From: an archaeon
Lineage (GTDB): Archaea > Thermoproteota > Nitrososphaeria > Nitrososphaerales > Gagatemarchaeaceae
NCBI GenBank assembly: GCA_021819035.1
Contig: JAKASL010000001.1
Span: 62,001-126,000 of the forward strand
DNA: 64,000 bases
Direction of reading: 5' to 3'
The notes under the pieces are model-generated. The model saw only the letters and a list, made by a program, of their open reading frames with translations, searched no databases and was not told the origin of the DNA. Both the position numbers and the translations under genes were made by a program. Shown one piece after another: positions 1 through 8,310 of the stretch (within the stretch, counting starts at the first letter, position 1; every line of letters starts with the position of its first letter).

Positions 1-114
1 ATCGAACACCATGTGCACCCGAGCACCCTACGACGGATGGAGAAGCTGGCCGAGTACTTCCATGAGAACCCACACGTCCTAGAGAAGATAATGGATTACC
101 TTAACCGGGACTAG
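1..114 (+). CDS. 3' end of an unidentified protein (partial)
   Basis: The window opens inside an open frame that runs to a TAG at 112-114. The last 37 residues are visible. They are His-rich at the start (EHHVHPS) and then form a charged, probably helical tail ending in YLNRD. No domain is recognisable from so short a piece, so no function is given. It converges on the minus-strand Nudix gene with only a 7 bp gap. Confidence 0.5.
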   Translation: MEHHVHPSTLRRMEKLAEYFHENPHVLEKIMDYLNRD

Positions 115-121
115 GCAACCT

Positions 122-676
122 TCAGGCTCCCGTAAGCAGGGAGGTGAGAATCCCATGCGTCAGGCCCCAGACCGTGTAGTCCCCCACTTTCAGGGCGGGG
201 AACTCCATCTGGTTCCCCTCAAACGTCATCATGAAGCTCGATCTGGCTCCCGGCGAGGCCAGGTCACCAAGGCCGACCCACCTGAATGAGGCGACCTCCT
301 CGTTCGGCACCACGGTGACCTCCTTCTTGAGATGGAAGACCGTCGGGACCACGTCCATGGTCCCGGTGTGGGTCGTGGTGAGCCTCCCATAACCGAGGAA
401 GTCTGAAGATGAAGTCAGGTCGAGCCCCACTTCCTCCATGGTCTCCCTGACCGCCGTGCCCCTGGCGGTCCTGTCTCCATCCTGCATCTTCCCGCCGGGG
501 AAGGCGATCTGCCCCGACCACGGGTCCCCGCTCCTTTCTGCCCTCCTGATCAGGAGCACGCTCGGCGTTTCCCTGTCATTGATTATGATGGAGACCGCTG
601 CCAGCCGCTGCCCCCTGGTGGCCGGCTCCTGGAGGACCAGGCTCCTCGATATCCTCGCCACCAACTCGCTGCCCAA
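122..676 (-). CDS. Nudix hydrolase, CoA pyrophosphatase (NudL)-like
   Basis: Likely hydrolyses a nucleoside-diphosphate-linked substrate, possibly CoA or acyl-CoA, to phosphopantetheine and 3',5'-ADP. The Nudix box is visible as FPGGKMQDGD followed by RETMEEVGL. An Asp sits where other Nudix families have the first Glu, as in the E. coli NudL subfamily. I place the start at the TTG at 676 (MGSELVARI..., 184 aa) because the AT-rich element at 703-711 lies about 27 bp upstream. A longer frame to 754 would overlap the divergent thioredoxin gene. The substrate is inferred from the family and is not certain. Confidence 0.8.
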   Translation of the reverse strand: MGSELVARISRSLVLQEPATRGQRLAAVSIIINDRETPSVLLIRRAERSGDPWSGQIAFPGGKMQDGDRTARGTAVRETMEEVGLDLTSSSDFLGYGRLTTTHTGTMDVVPTVFHLKKEVTVVPNEEVASFRWVGLGDLASPGARSSFMMTFEGNQMEFPALKVGDYTVWGLTHGILTSLLTGA

Positions 677-702
677 GTCAAATCTTCTCGACGCTCCCCC
701 AA

Positions 703-711
703 TTTTAAATA
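703..711. promoter_or_regulatory. Shared TATA element between the Nudix and thioredoxin genes
   Basis: The sequence TTTTAAATA is nearly symmetric. Its centre lies about 27 bp from the TTG at 676 on the minus strand and about 40 bp from the ATG at 748 on the plus strand. That is the spacing expected for a leaderless minus transcript and a short-leader plus transcript. Confidence 0.5.
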
Positions 712-747
712 TGCATCGAGCTTCGCGCAGCCGAGGCTGATGGCATA

Positions 748-1095
748 ATGTCACAGGAGCGCAACCAATCAGAAGCTGCGATGAAGCTTACCGAAGAGAA
801 CTTCGACAGGGTCGTGTCAGGGCCGAAACCGGTTTTCGTCGACTACTGGGCGGTCTGGTGCGGCCCCTGCAGGATAATGGACCCAGTGGTGGACAGGCTC
901 GCGAGGAAGTACTCCGACAAGGTCACTTTCGCGAAGGTGAACGTGGACGAGGAGATGGGAATCTCTTCCCGCTACCAGGTGTTCTCGATCCCGACCTTCA
1001 TGATCTTCAGGAACGGCCAGCCCATGGACGCGGTCATCGGGGCCGTCGGCGAATCATCCCTGGAGAAGCTCGTCATAAGCGCCATCGGCGGCTGA
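748..1095 (+). CDS. trxA: Thioredoxin
   Basis: Small cytoplasmic dithiol-disulfide oxidoreductase of 115 aa. The redox-active motif WCGPC is at residues 37-41, and the cis-proline region is visible as FSIPTFMIF near residue 85. The length is normal for thioredoxin plus a short N-terminal extension. The ATG at 781 (MKLTEENFDR...) is an alternative start that would remove the 11-residue extension. The TATA element at 703-711 fits the 748 start better. No thioredoxin reductase is adjacent. Confidence 0.93.
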   Translation: MSQERNQSEAAMKLTEENFDRVVSGPKPVFVDYWAVWCGPCRIMDPVVDRLARKYSDKVTFAKVNVDEEMGISSRYQVFSIPTFMIFRNGQPMDAVIGAVGESSLEKLVISAIGG

Positions 1096-1100
1096 CCGAG

Positions 1101-1859
1101 CTAGGTCACCCTCGTCCCGTCCGTGAGGAATATGTCCGCCCTCTCTAGGCTCAGCGACCTCGACGAGAGCACTGGCCCGAACTGGAAAGCCTTGCTCCGG
1201 TTGATGGGCTGACCCCCCACCAGCCTGTTGAACGGGGGCATCACAGTCAGCTTTCCCTTGCCCTTCAACTTCGACCTGTAGCCCGCCCCCTCCATCAGCT
1301 CGGCTACGTCGAATTCCGCGGTGACCCAGACAGACTCCCTCGTCCTCGACCCGAACGAGTCGCGCATCTCGTAGGTGAAGTGCGAGTGGCCGATTACCAG
1401 GTTCCTCGTCGCAATCGCTGCCTCCGACGGCCAGGCGTGGCCGTGCGCCACCCCGACCCTGTCCTTCCCCTCCCCCAGCACCGTCCCCTGCGACGGATCC
1501 AGCTTGACCCGGGGCGGGAGCACCGTCTTGATGTTGCCGTCGTGGTTTCCGGGGACCACCTCCACTGCCTCGAACAGGTCCAGCATGGTGTCGAAGAACC
1601 AGGGTATCACCCCCCAGTCTATGTCTTCCACCTTCCCGACCGTGTGCTTGACGTCCCCAAGCACGGCGAGCCGCTTCGCGCCGTAGGTCTCCGCTATTCG
1701 CTTCACCCGTTCCACCATCTTCACCGAATAGGCCGGGAGGCGGAACCCCTTCTTCGCCATCTCCTTCTCGAGCCCAAGATGCAGGTCTGAGACCAGAAGG
1801 GTCTTCGACTCGGCGGTCGAGAAGATGAGTGCCGCGTCGCCGGGGACTATCTTGAGCAA
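1101..1859 (-). CDS. Calcineurin-like metallophosphoesterase (COG1407-like)
   Basis: Predicted two-metal phosphoesterase of 252 aa. The signature blocks appear in order: SDLHLGLE, LGDVKH, PGNHD, AHGHAWP and GHSHF. Together they supply the Asp/His/Asn metal ligands of the calcineurin fold. It is the last gene of a minus-strand run helicase - unknown - phosphoesterase, with a 1 bp gap to the upstream gene. This phosphoesterase family is often encoded beside Lhr-type helicases in archaea, so a nucleic-acid processing role is reasonable but inferred. The exact substrate is unknown. Confidence 0.85.
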   Translation of the reverse strand: MLKIVPGDAALIFSTAESKTLLVSDLHLGLEKEMAKKGFRLPAYSVKMVERVKRIAETYGAKRLAVLGDVKHTVGKVEDIDWGVIPWFFDTMLDLFEAVEVVPGNHDGNIKTVLPPRVKLDPSQGTVLGEGKDRVGVAHGHAWPSEAAIATRNLVIGHSHFTYEMRDSFGSRTRESVWVTAEFDVAELMEGAGYRSKLKGKGKLTVMPPFNRLVGGQPINRSKAFQFGPVLSSRSLSLERADIFLTDGTRVT

Positions 1860-1860
1860 G

Positions 1861-2544
1861 CTAGGCGACGAGCGGGAGCACCTGGGCGTCGACGAAGCCC
1901 TTGAACTCGGACAGCTCCATCTTGCTGAAGCCGGTGAGTATGCAGTTCCTGGTCAGCCCGAACACGTAGCCGTAAGCCTTGCTCTTGAAGACTATGTACC
2001 ACAGTTTCCCATGGGTCAAATAGTCACTGTAAAGGCTGGTGTTGCCGAGCTCGGCGCCGTAGAGCGAAAGCTTGGTGATGTTCGGCAGGTCCACTTCCGA
2101 ATAGAATATCACCTTGGTGTCCTCGAAGTTGGCTTCGTGGAACTTCCTCAGGGTCTCGGGGTCGATCCTGGCTTCCACCACTTGCCCGAGGCTCATGAAC
2201 ACCGCCTTGCTCATCTCGTTCGCGATGTTGTTCGCCCTGCTCTTCTTGTCGTAGACCGTCAGGAACATCCTGTCCTTGTGCATGCTGAAGGTGAAGGGGG
2301 CTTCGTATGTCCGCGGGACCGGGACAGGCTCCCCTCGGTGCGGGACCACGAAGACCGAGTCGAAGGAGAACTTGCCCTCCAGGGACCCCTTCCCCACGCT
2401 CAGGTCGGTGATTTCAGATACAAGCTTGAACTCCTTGTCTTCGACGCTCGTCTCAGTCTCTATCCTGAACGACTTCAGCTTGTCAGCCAGCGTGTCGAGC
2501 TCGTAGTTCTCCCTCACGAGGAAGACCTTCCCTGCTAGAACCAA
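1861..2544 (-). CDS. Conserved-looking protein of unknown function between a helicase and a phosphoesterase
   Basis: A 227-residue soluble protein beginning at a TTG (TTG GTT CTA GCA). I do not recognise a domain. It looks like an alpha/beta protein with regular hydrophobic strands and no signal peptide, membrane segment or cysteine cluster. A single Cys lies in LTRNCILTG. It sits 36 bp downstream of the Lhr-type helicase and 1 bp upstream of the metallophosphoesterase, so it is almost certainly co-transcribed. A role as accessory factor to either enzyme is only a guess from position. Confidence 0.7.
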   Translation of the reverse strand: MVLAGKVFLVRENYELDTLADKLKSFRIETETSVEDKEFKLVSEITDLSVGKGSLEGKFSFDSVFVVPHRGEPVPVPRTYEAPFTFSMHKDRMFLTVYDKKSRANNIANEMSKAVFMSLGQVVEARIDPETLRKFHEANFEDTKVIFYSEVDLPNITKLSLYGAELGNTSLYSDYLTHGKLWYIVFKSKAYGYVFGLTRNCILTGFSKMELSEFKGFVDAQVLPLVA

Positions 2545-2580
2545 TCTGGCCTGACCCCGGTGTCTCCTGTTAATGGCTTT

Positions 2581-5424
2581 TCAGTTGCCCCAGTACTGCC
2601 TGGTGGTGACGAAGCGTATCTTTGCCTCGAGCAGGTCCCCGTAGAACGCCTCTTCGTCGTCGTGCATCTCAGCCAGAATCCTGGATGCGGTCTGGGGCCC
2701 TATCCCGTAGACCGTCTGTGCAACCACGGCTTTCTTCCCATATGAGAGGACGAGGTCAGCCCCCCTCCTGGCCCTGGCCAGCTCGGACCTCTCTTCGTCG
2801 TTGAGCTGCGCCTTCATCTCTCTCTTTTTTACGAGGTCGGTCAGCTTGGCTGTCCCCCAGTAGCAGGGCACCAGCAACCCCGAGCCGCAGGCGCGGCATC
2901 GCGGCTCCTCCGGGATGTCTCCGACCGTGGTCTGCCCCTGGTCCGCGCCGCACTTCACACATAGGAGGCTCACCTCGGTGCCGAATATGCTCGTCTTCAT
3001 CCTCTGGTATGACGACCTGCCGAGGGAGTCGGGGGCGACCGCCTCCGGGACCTCAAGGTACCTGTAGAGGAGGTTGTACGCGATGGGGGTCGGCCTGTCT
3101 CCCGCCTGATAGGTCTCCACCGCTATCCCCCCGTTGGCGACCTCCACCAGGATCTGCTTCCCCCTTTCAATGTCGATGAGGTCTCTCCCTGTCTCATGCA
3201 ACGCCTCCTCGAAGATGGGGGTCTTCTCGAACCTCGTCGGGAGCGAGCACAGGTTCGGGTGTGCGATGAGCTTCCCCCGTTTCAGGGCGCCGAACCGCTC
3301 TGCCACGAACTTTACCCTGGCCGGGAACGGGAAGTTCCTCTGGGCGGCCACCGCGTAGGTCCTTTCCAGCTGTTCCGGAGTCAGCCCCATCAGCTCCTTC
3401 GCCATCTCCTTGATGTCGAGCTCCTCGGTGTCCGTCGTGAGCTCCATCAGCAGCCGATAGCCGTCGAGCCACCAGACCCTGACCAGCCCCCGCCTCGAAA
3501 GCACTTCCTCGAACACGTAGGCGAACGTCCGGTTCACCGACTCTCCGAAGCAGAGGTGGACGATTAGGTACTTCCCGAACCCTTCGAAGAGTATCAGCTT
3601 GTCCGACGGTACCGGTGCTCCCATCTTCTTGTGTTCGGCGATCTGGTCGACCACCAGCGCCCGAGCAGCCGCCTCTCCGGGAATCTTCTTCTCGACCGAC
3701 TCCATGGCCTCGTTCCCCCGGTCGAGGGCTTCTGAAATCTCCCTCCTCAACCGCCCTGTCTCGGCCGCAAGTTCGTATGGTATCGGCAGCATCTCCCCGT
3801 CCCACCCCGGCACGGCAGCAAGGGGGTCCTCGACGGGGGTGACGTAGATCTTCCTGTCGTCAGCTATCTGCTCTATCTGCCAGACCTTGCCCTTGATGAT
3901 GAAATGGACTCCCACCTTCGCCCTGAGGAGAACGAACTCCTCGCCGAGTATCCCGACGGTCTGGTTGGTGGAGACGTCGACCACCAGGTAACGGGTCTCG
4001 TCCGGGATCATGGATAGGTTCTCGTAGTAGTATTCCCGGGTGAGCCTCGTCCTCACGAGTGTCTTGCCGCCGAATCTAATCTTCCTGAGCTCGGAGAGAT
4101 AGCTCGCCGTGCGGAGGAACGCGTCCTCAGTCAGGCCCTTGAACGGGGCTGCCTTCCTGATCTCGGCCAGCATCCTGCCTGGCTCCATGGCCTCGAAGTC
4201 CATGAGGTAGCCTGCGATCTGGTGCGCTAGCACGTCCAGGGAGTTCACGTAGGGACGGGTCGGTTCAATCCTCCCCCTGCTCGCCGAGTTTATGCCGGCC
4301 GACGACTCCAGTATGTCGTCCGCCGACACGGTCACCAGGACCCCCTTCGACACCTTTCCGAGCCTGTGGCCGCTCCTGCCGACGCGCTGGACCAGGCTTG
4401 TCACCTGCCTCGGAGACATGTACTGCACCACCAGGTCGACCGAGCCGACGTCTATGCCAAGTTCCAGGGTGCTGGTGCAGACGAGCGCCTTCAGTTCGCC
4501 AGACTTGAATGCCTGTTCGACCCTTTCTCGCTCCTCCCTTGGAAGTGAGCCGTGGTGTACCCCTACGTCGCTCCTCAGCCTCGCGAACTTCTCGCCCATC
4601 ATCTCGGCCAGGGTCCTGCTGTTGACGAAAATCAGGGTCGATGTGTGCCCGTCGATCAGGGAGTTCATCCTGGAGAGCCTTGCCGCGAGGTCGGGAGCGG
4701 AGTACGTCTCCTTCGCGGCTGACTGGCTCGACGGACCAGGGACAGGGTATTCGATGGCGTATGAGAACTCCTTGGGGGCGTCCGCCTTTACCAGAGTCCT
4801 AGGCCGGTCCCCGAAGAGGAAGGCGGCTGCTACATCGGGGGTCCCAATCGTAGCAGAGAGCGCGACGAGCTGGAAGTCAGGCGAGACCTTCCTGAGCCGC
4901 TGAAGACCCACACAGAGCTGGACCCCACGTTTGCTCTCTACAAGGTTATGCAGCTCGTCGACGACGACGGCCTTCAGGTGGGAGAGGTTCTCCCTCATCC
5001 TTCTTCCGGGGAGGACGGCCTGAAGGGTCTCGGGCGTCGTTACCAACACATCAGGAGGGTGCGCCGATTGCCTCGTCCTCTGCGCCTGGGGGGTGTCGCC
5101 GTGCCTTATGTCCACCGTCAGCCCGAGCTTCGTGCACCATCCCTGGAGCCTCTTCAGTATGTCCCTGTTCAGGGCTCTCATCGGCGTGATATAGAGGAGA
5201 GAGATGCCCTCCCCGTGCCCTTCGCGCACCAGCCTGCTCAGCAGCGGGAGGAGGGCCGCTTCGGTCTTCCCCGACCCGGTCGGGGCCACCACCAGTACAT
5301 CCTCCCCTCTGGCGATGAGTGGCCACGCCTTCACCTGCGGGGGGGTCGGGTCCCTAATGTCGGTGTCAGCCAGAAACCCCCTCACAGCCGGCGCAAGTGA
5401 CTCGAACGCTGTCTCGTTGGGCAA
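2581..5424 (-). CDS. Lhr-family superfamily 2 ATP-dependent helicase (first paralogue)
   Basis: About 947 aa. Motif I APTGSGKTE is near residue 47, the DExH box is VVDELHN, motif III is LSAT, and motif VI is QRVGRSGHR, followed by the Lhr-core region. A CVKC...CRAC four-cysteine site near the C-terminus could bind zinc. Lhr helicases unwind DNA or RNA-DNA hybrids and are linked to repair in archaea. I chose the TTG at 5424 (MPNETAFESLAP...) because it aligns with the start of the second paralogue (MIPNQNAFQLLSP...) and because GATTTAAGG at 5448-5456 is about 27 bp upstream. The open frame continues to 5589, but that extension would overlap the divergent SMC-like gene. Confidence 0.93.
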   Translation of the reverse strand: MPNETAFESLAPAVRGFLADTDIRDPTPPQVKAWPLIARGEDVLVVAPTGSGKTEAALLPLLSRLVREGHGEGISLLYITPMRALNRDILKRLQGWCTKLGLTVDIRHGDTPQAQRTRQSAHPPDVLVTTPETLQAVLPGRRMRENLSHLKAVVVDELHNLVESKRGVQLCVGLQRLRKVSPDFQLVALSATIGTPDVAAAFLFGDRPRTLVKADAPKEFSYAIEYPVPGPSSQSAAKETYSAPDLAARLSRMNSLIDGHTSTLIFVNSRTLAEMMGEKFARLRSDVGVHHGSLPREERERVEQAFKSGELKALVCTSTLELGIDVGSVDLVVQYMSPRQVTSLVQRVGRSGHRLGKVSKGVLVTVSADDILESSAGINSASRGRIEPTRPYVNSLDVLAHQIAGYLMDFEAMEPGRMLAEIRKAAPFKGLTEDAFLRTASYLSELRKIRFGGKTLVRTRLTREYYYENLSMIPDETRYLVVDVSTNQTVGILGEEFVLLRAKVGVHFIIKGKVWQIEQIADDRKIYVTPVEDPLAAVPGWDGEMLPIPYELAAETGRLRREISEALDRGNEAMESVEKKIPGEAAARALVVDQIAEHKKMGAPVPSDKLILFEGFGKYLIVHLCFGESVNRTFAYVFEEVLSRRGLVRVWWLDGYRLLMELTTDTEELDIKEMAKELMGLTPEQLERTYAVAAQRNFPFPARVKFVAERFGALKRGKLIAHPNLCSLPTRFEKTPIFEEALHETGRDLIDIERGKQILVEVANGGIAVETYQAGDRPTPIAYNLLYRYLEVPEAVAPDSLGRSSYQRMKTSIFGTEVSLLCVKCGADQGQTTVGDIPEEPRCRACGSGLLVPCYWGTAKLTDLVKKREMKAQLNDEERSELARARRGADLVLSYGKKAVVAQTVYGIGPQTASRILAEMHDDEEAFYGDLLEAKIRFVTTRQYWGN

Positions 5425-5447
5425 ACACCTTCCGGAGGGCTCCCGCC

Positions 5448-5456
5448 GATTTAAGG
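5448..5456 (-). promoter_or_regulatory. TATA box of the first Lhr-type helicase
   Basis: GATTTAAGG on the plus strand reads CCTTAAATC on the minus strand. It is centred about 27 bp upstream of the TTG at 5424, predicting a leaderless transcript. The divergent SMC-like gene has a weaker AT-rich candidate, GAATATC around 5484-5490, about 27 bp before its ATG. Confidence 0.5.
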
Positions 5457-5514
5457 AGTAGCGAGAGAGAGGTGGCCGAAAGTGAATATCGACTTCGCGG
5501 TCAGCAATGTCTAA

Positions 5515-7551
5515 ATGCGCCCAGGGTTCGCGCAGCCTGTAAGCTTGTCCAGCGGCGTCAAAGAGGTCTCCCAGGAGAGGCCGTCCCATCTCACGACCGT
5601 CAAGGAGATCATCCTTGAGAACTTCATGAGTTACGAATATGCCAGGATCCCCCTCCGTGAAGGGCTGAACCTGATAGTCGGTCCCAACGGGGCAGGCAAG
5701 TCCTCGGTGCTCCTGGCGATTTCAGTCGCCTTGGGCCAGGCATACACCGAGCGCTCCCGGAAGCTCTCGGACCTCATCCGAAGGGGCAAAGAGATAGCCC
5801 GGGTCTCCCTCGTCTTTGACAACTCCGCGAAGGCAGGCCACAGACCGATACCATATTCGAAGTCCGACACCTTCATGCTGAGCCGCTACCTCAGGCGTGA
5901 CGGTTCCTACTGGTTCGAGGCAGATTACAAGGAGATCGATAAGAGCGAAGTGGTCAGGCTGCTCCGCGAGTTCGGCATCAACCCCGACAACCTGCTGATC
6001 ATAATGCACCAGGGGATGATCGAAGAGCTGGGCGCCGTCACCCCCCAGGAAAGGCTGAGGATGGTCGAGGAAGCGGTCGGATTCTCGGCGTACAGGCAAA
6101 GGATTCTGCTCGCCGAACAGGAGCTAAGCGGCCTCGTCGGGGAGGAGAGCTCACTCCTTCAGCTGATTGACAACGCCAACCAGGCGCTGGAATACTGGAA
6201 GCAGGTGTACGACCGCTATCAGGAGAAGAGGAAGCAGGTCGAGCACAGAGACCTCCTTTCTAAGGAGCTCCTGTGGAGCACTGAAGCCAAGCTGAGCAAA
6301 GCGCTCCAGGGAGCGGAGGAGAAGATCACGTCGAAGACTAGGGCGCTGGAGGATCTGAAGTCCCAGCAGGCCGAGGTGACGGCCGACGCCGAGCAGACGC
6401 ACCAGACCCTGCTCGACAAACAGGTCGAGCTCAGGAAGCTGTACTACGCGCTCATAAGGGCGGAGTCAGAGAAGGCAAAGGACGAATCGGCAAGGGATGC
6501 CTATCGTTCTATAAAGGATGACATGGCGGGGCTCTCGAGCACCATAGACGAGCTCTTGGCCAGGGGCGGGGACAAGAGCGGGAAGAGGCTGAAGGACCTG
6601 GCCGAATACGTCGAAAAAAAGGGGGAGGCCGCAGAAGAAGACGCGAAGCGCAGGAAGGGGGAGCTCGACAGGGAAGTGTCTTCGCTTCAGCCGGAGATCA
6701 CCAGGACCGAGGAGCTGATTAAACGGGCCATTGACAGCTACATCTCGTTCAGGGTGAAGGCGGAGGTACTGACATACAGGATCAGGGTGACCGAGTCAGA
6801 CCTTCACGACCTCGAGCGGAGCGCCAAGGAATACAGGTCCGAGCTGGACAAGCTCGTGCCCGACCTGGAGAACGCAGGTGCAAGGATGGAGACCGTCAGG
6901 CAGCCCTACGAAGTGTCAGAGGAACTGAAGCTGGTCTCGGCCCACATCCAGAAGATGCAGGACGTCCCGGACGACGCTGAGAAGATCTACAACGACTACT
7001 CCGGGAACATCGAGGAGCTCAAGGTCAAGCTTGCCAAACTCCAGGAAAACAAGAAGTCGATGCTCGTGGAGCTCGGGTCGCGCAAGGAAGTCTGGAAGAA
7101 GGCGATGGAGGACCTTGTAGAGGCGGTGGACCCAGCTTACCAGGCGGTGCTCTCGGCCGCCGACGCCAGCGGGTTCATCAAGCTCGAGCAGGCCGACGCC
7201 ATAGAAGATGCCGGGTTCGACCTCTACGTGGGGTTCCGAGGCGGCGCGCCCTCCACTCTCGACCCGTTCACACAGAGCGGAGGCGAACGGTCGGTGGCGC
7301 TGATGGCGTTCCTCCTGTCGCTGCAGGCGAGGATCGTCTCTCCCCTGCGGGCGCTCGACGAGTTCGACATACACATGGACCCCAAGAACAGGGAGGCCAT
7401 GTTCAAGATGATACTCTCTCAGATGAAGCAGAGGGAGGCGTCACAGTACATCGTGATAACCCCCTCCATCCTCACCGTCTTCGACAAGAGCGCCCACGTC
7501 ATAACTGTCCAGGCAGTGCACGGCGGGTCAGAGGTCAAGGAGCTGAAGTGA
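5515..7551 (+). CDS. SMC-superfamily ATPase, Smc5/Smc6-like, without hinge or zinc hook
   Basis: A 678-residue chromosome-structure ATPase. The N-terminal head has Walker A GPNGAGKS at residues 56-63 and a Q-loop-like LLIIMHQGMIEE near 160. About 350 residues of charged coiled coil follow, and then the C-terminal head with signature SGGERS (588-593) and Walker B LRALDEFD (Asp615-Glu616). The tail around DEFDIHMDPKNRE recalls Smc6 (LDEFDVYMD) and Smc5 (MDPRNER). The protein has no cysteine, so no Rad50 zinc hook. The arms look too short for a folded SMC hinge. It is first in a three-gene operon with adjacent or overlapping stops and starts. The start at 5515 is fairly secure. The complex assignment is inference. 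Confidence 0.88.
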   Translation: MRPGFAQPVSLSSGVKEVSQERPSHLTTVKEIILENFMSYEYARIPLREGLNLIVGPNGAGKSSVLLAISVALGQAYTERSRKLSDLIRRGKEIARVSLVFDNSAKAGHRPIPYSKSDTFMLSRYLRRDGSYWFEADYKEIDKSEVVRLLREFGINPDNLLIIMHQGMIEELGAVTPQERLRMVEEAVGFSAYRQRILLAEQELSGLVGEESSLLQLIDNANQALEYWKQVYDRYQEKRKQVEHRDLLSKELLWSTEAKLSKALQGAEEKITSKTRALEDLKSQQAEVTADAEQTHQTLLDKQVELRKLYYALIRAESEKAKDESARDAYRSIKDDMAGLSSTIDELLARGGDKSGKRLKDLAEYVEKKGEAAEEDAKRRKGELDREVSSLQPEITRTEELIKRAIDSYISFRVKAEVLTYRIRVTESDLHDLERSAKEYRSELDKLVPDLENAGARMETVRQPYEVSEELKLVSAHIQKMQDVPDDAEKIYNDYSGNIEELKVKLAKLQENKKSMLVELGSRKEVWKKAMEDLVEAVDPAYQAVLSAADASGFIKLEQADAIEDAGFDLYVGFRGGAPSTLDPFTQSGGERSVALMAFLLSLQARIVSPLRALDEFDIHMDPKNREAMFKMILSQMKQREASQYIVITPSILTVFDKSAHVITVQAVHGGSEVKELK

Positions 7552-8310
7552 GTGGAACAGACGAAGCTCGACGACTATCTGAGGGTGATAGAGCTCTGCC
7601 GTGACGTGGAGACGAGCAGCGCCAACCCCTTCGACGTAGACATCAGGGAGAAGATACTGCTCCTGAAGCAGCGCCTTCCCGAGCTGAAGTTCCTCGATGA
7701 GTTGCTCGTCGACTCGGAAGCGATGCTCGAGCTCGCCCAGATAGTGAAGCTCCAGGACCAGTGGCTTAAGCAGAGGGCCAGCGCCCTCTACATAGACCCG
7801 CTGCTCATCCAACTGAAGCTGAAGCTACTCCACAAGGAGACCCTTTCGGAGGCGTTCGTGAAGAGCTGGCACCCGATCGCCCAGGTGGACCAGCTGTCCT
7901 CCCGCGGGCTCGAGAAGGCCTTCGTCTACTGGCGCGAGCTGACCCCCATGTCGGAGCGCTTCAAGAACCAGTTCGGCACATACGGGATCATCCCCGGGGT
8001 CGTGGAATATTCGGACCTGGTCAGCCTCGGCGTCTTCACCGCGGAAGAGTTTGAACTCGGCCTGAGCCGCCTCTACGACGAGCTTCTTCAAAAGTCAAAC
8101 GGCGAATGGTTGGACTACCGCCAGTTCATAGAGGGCGAAAGCTATGGGACCAAGGTCAGGAGGGCGTACCTGCTCGCCTTCCTCATAAGCGAGGGGAGGG
8201 CGCTGCTGAAGACGGAGCCCCTCACCGGGAAGATCTGGACGATGGCGCTTGCCGAGAGGGTAAAGGGGACCCCGAAGTCGGTGGCCATCTCGATAACGGG
8301 GGACAGCTGA
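7552..8310 (+). CDS. Unrecognised SMC-operon protein, kleisin candidate by position
   Basis: A 252-residue, mostly helical, acidic/leucine-rich protein. It starts with a GTG directly after the SMC-like stop (TGA-GTG) and ends with a TGATG overlap into the next gene, so the three products are probably made in fixed ratio. I see no clear family motif. In bacterial Smc-ScpA-ScpB and eukaryotic Smc5/6-Nse4-Nse1/3 complexes, a helical kleisin is encoded with or bound by the KITE proteins. This gene occupies that slot. Low sequence conservation is normal for kleisins, but this assignment rests on context only. Confidence 0.75.
   Translation: MEQTKLDDYLRVIELCRDVETSSANPFDVDIREKILLLKQRLPELKFLDELLVDSEAMLELAQIVKLQDQWLKQRASALYIDPLLIQLKLKLLHKETLSEAFVKSWHPIAQVDQLSSRGLEKAFVYWRELTPMSERFKNQFGTYGIIPGVVEYSDLVSLGVFTAEEFELGLSRLYDELLQKSNGEWLDYRQFIEGESYGTKVRRAYLLAFLISEGRALLKTEPLTGKIWTMALAERVKGTPKSVAISITGDS

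Noticed and set aside
8106-8309. Upstream part of the long frame containing the KITE-like gene
   Set aside because: It lies in another frame of the middle operon gene and is Gly/Arg-rich. The TGATG coupling fixes the real start at 8310.
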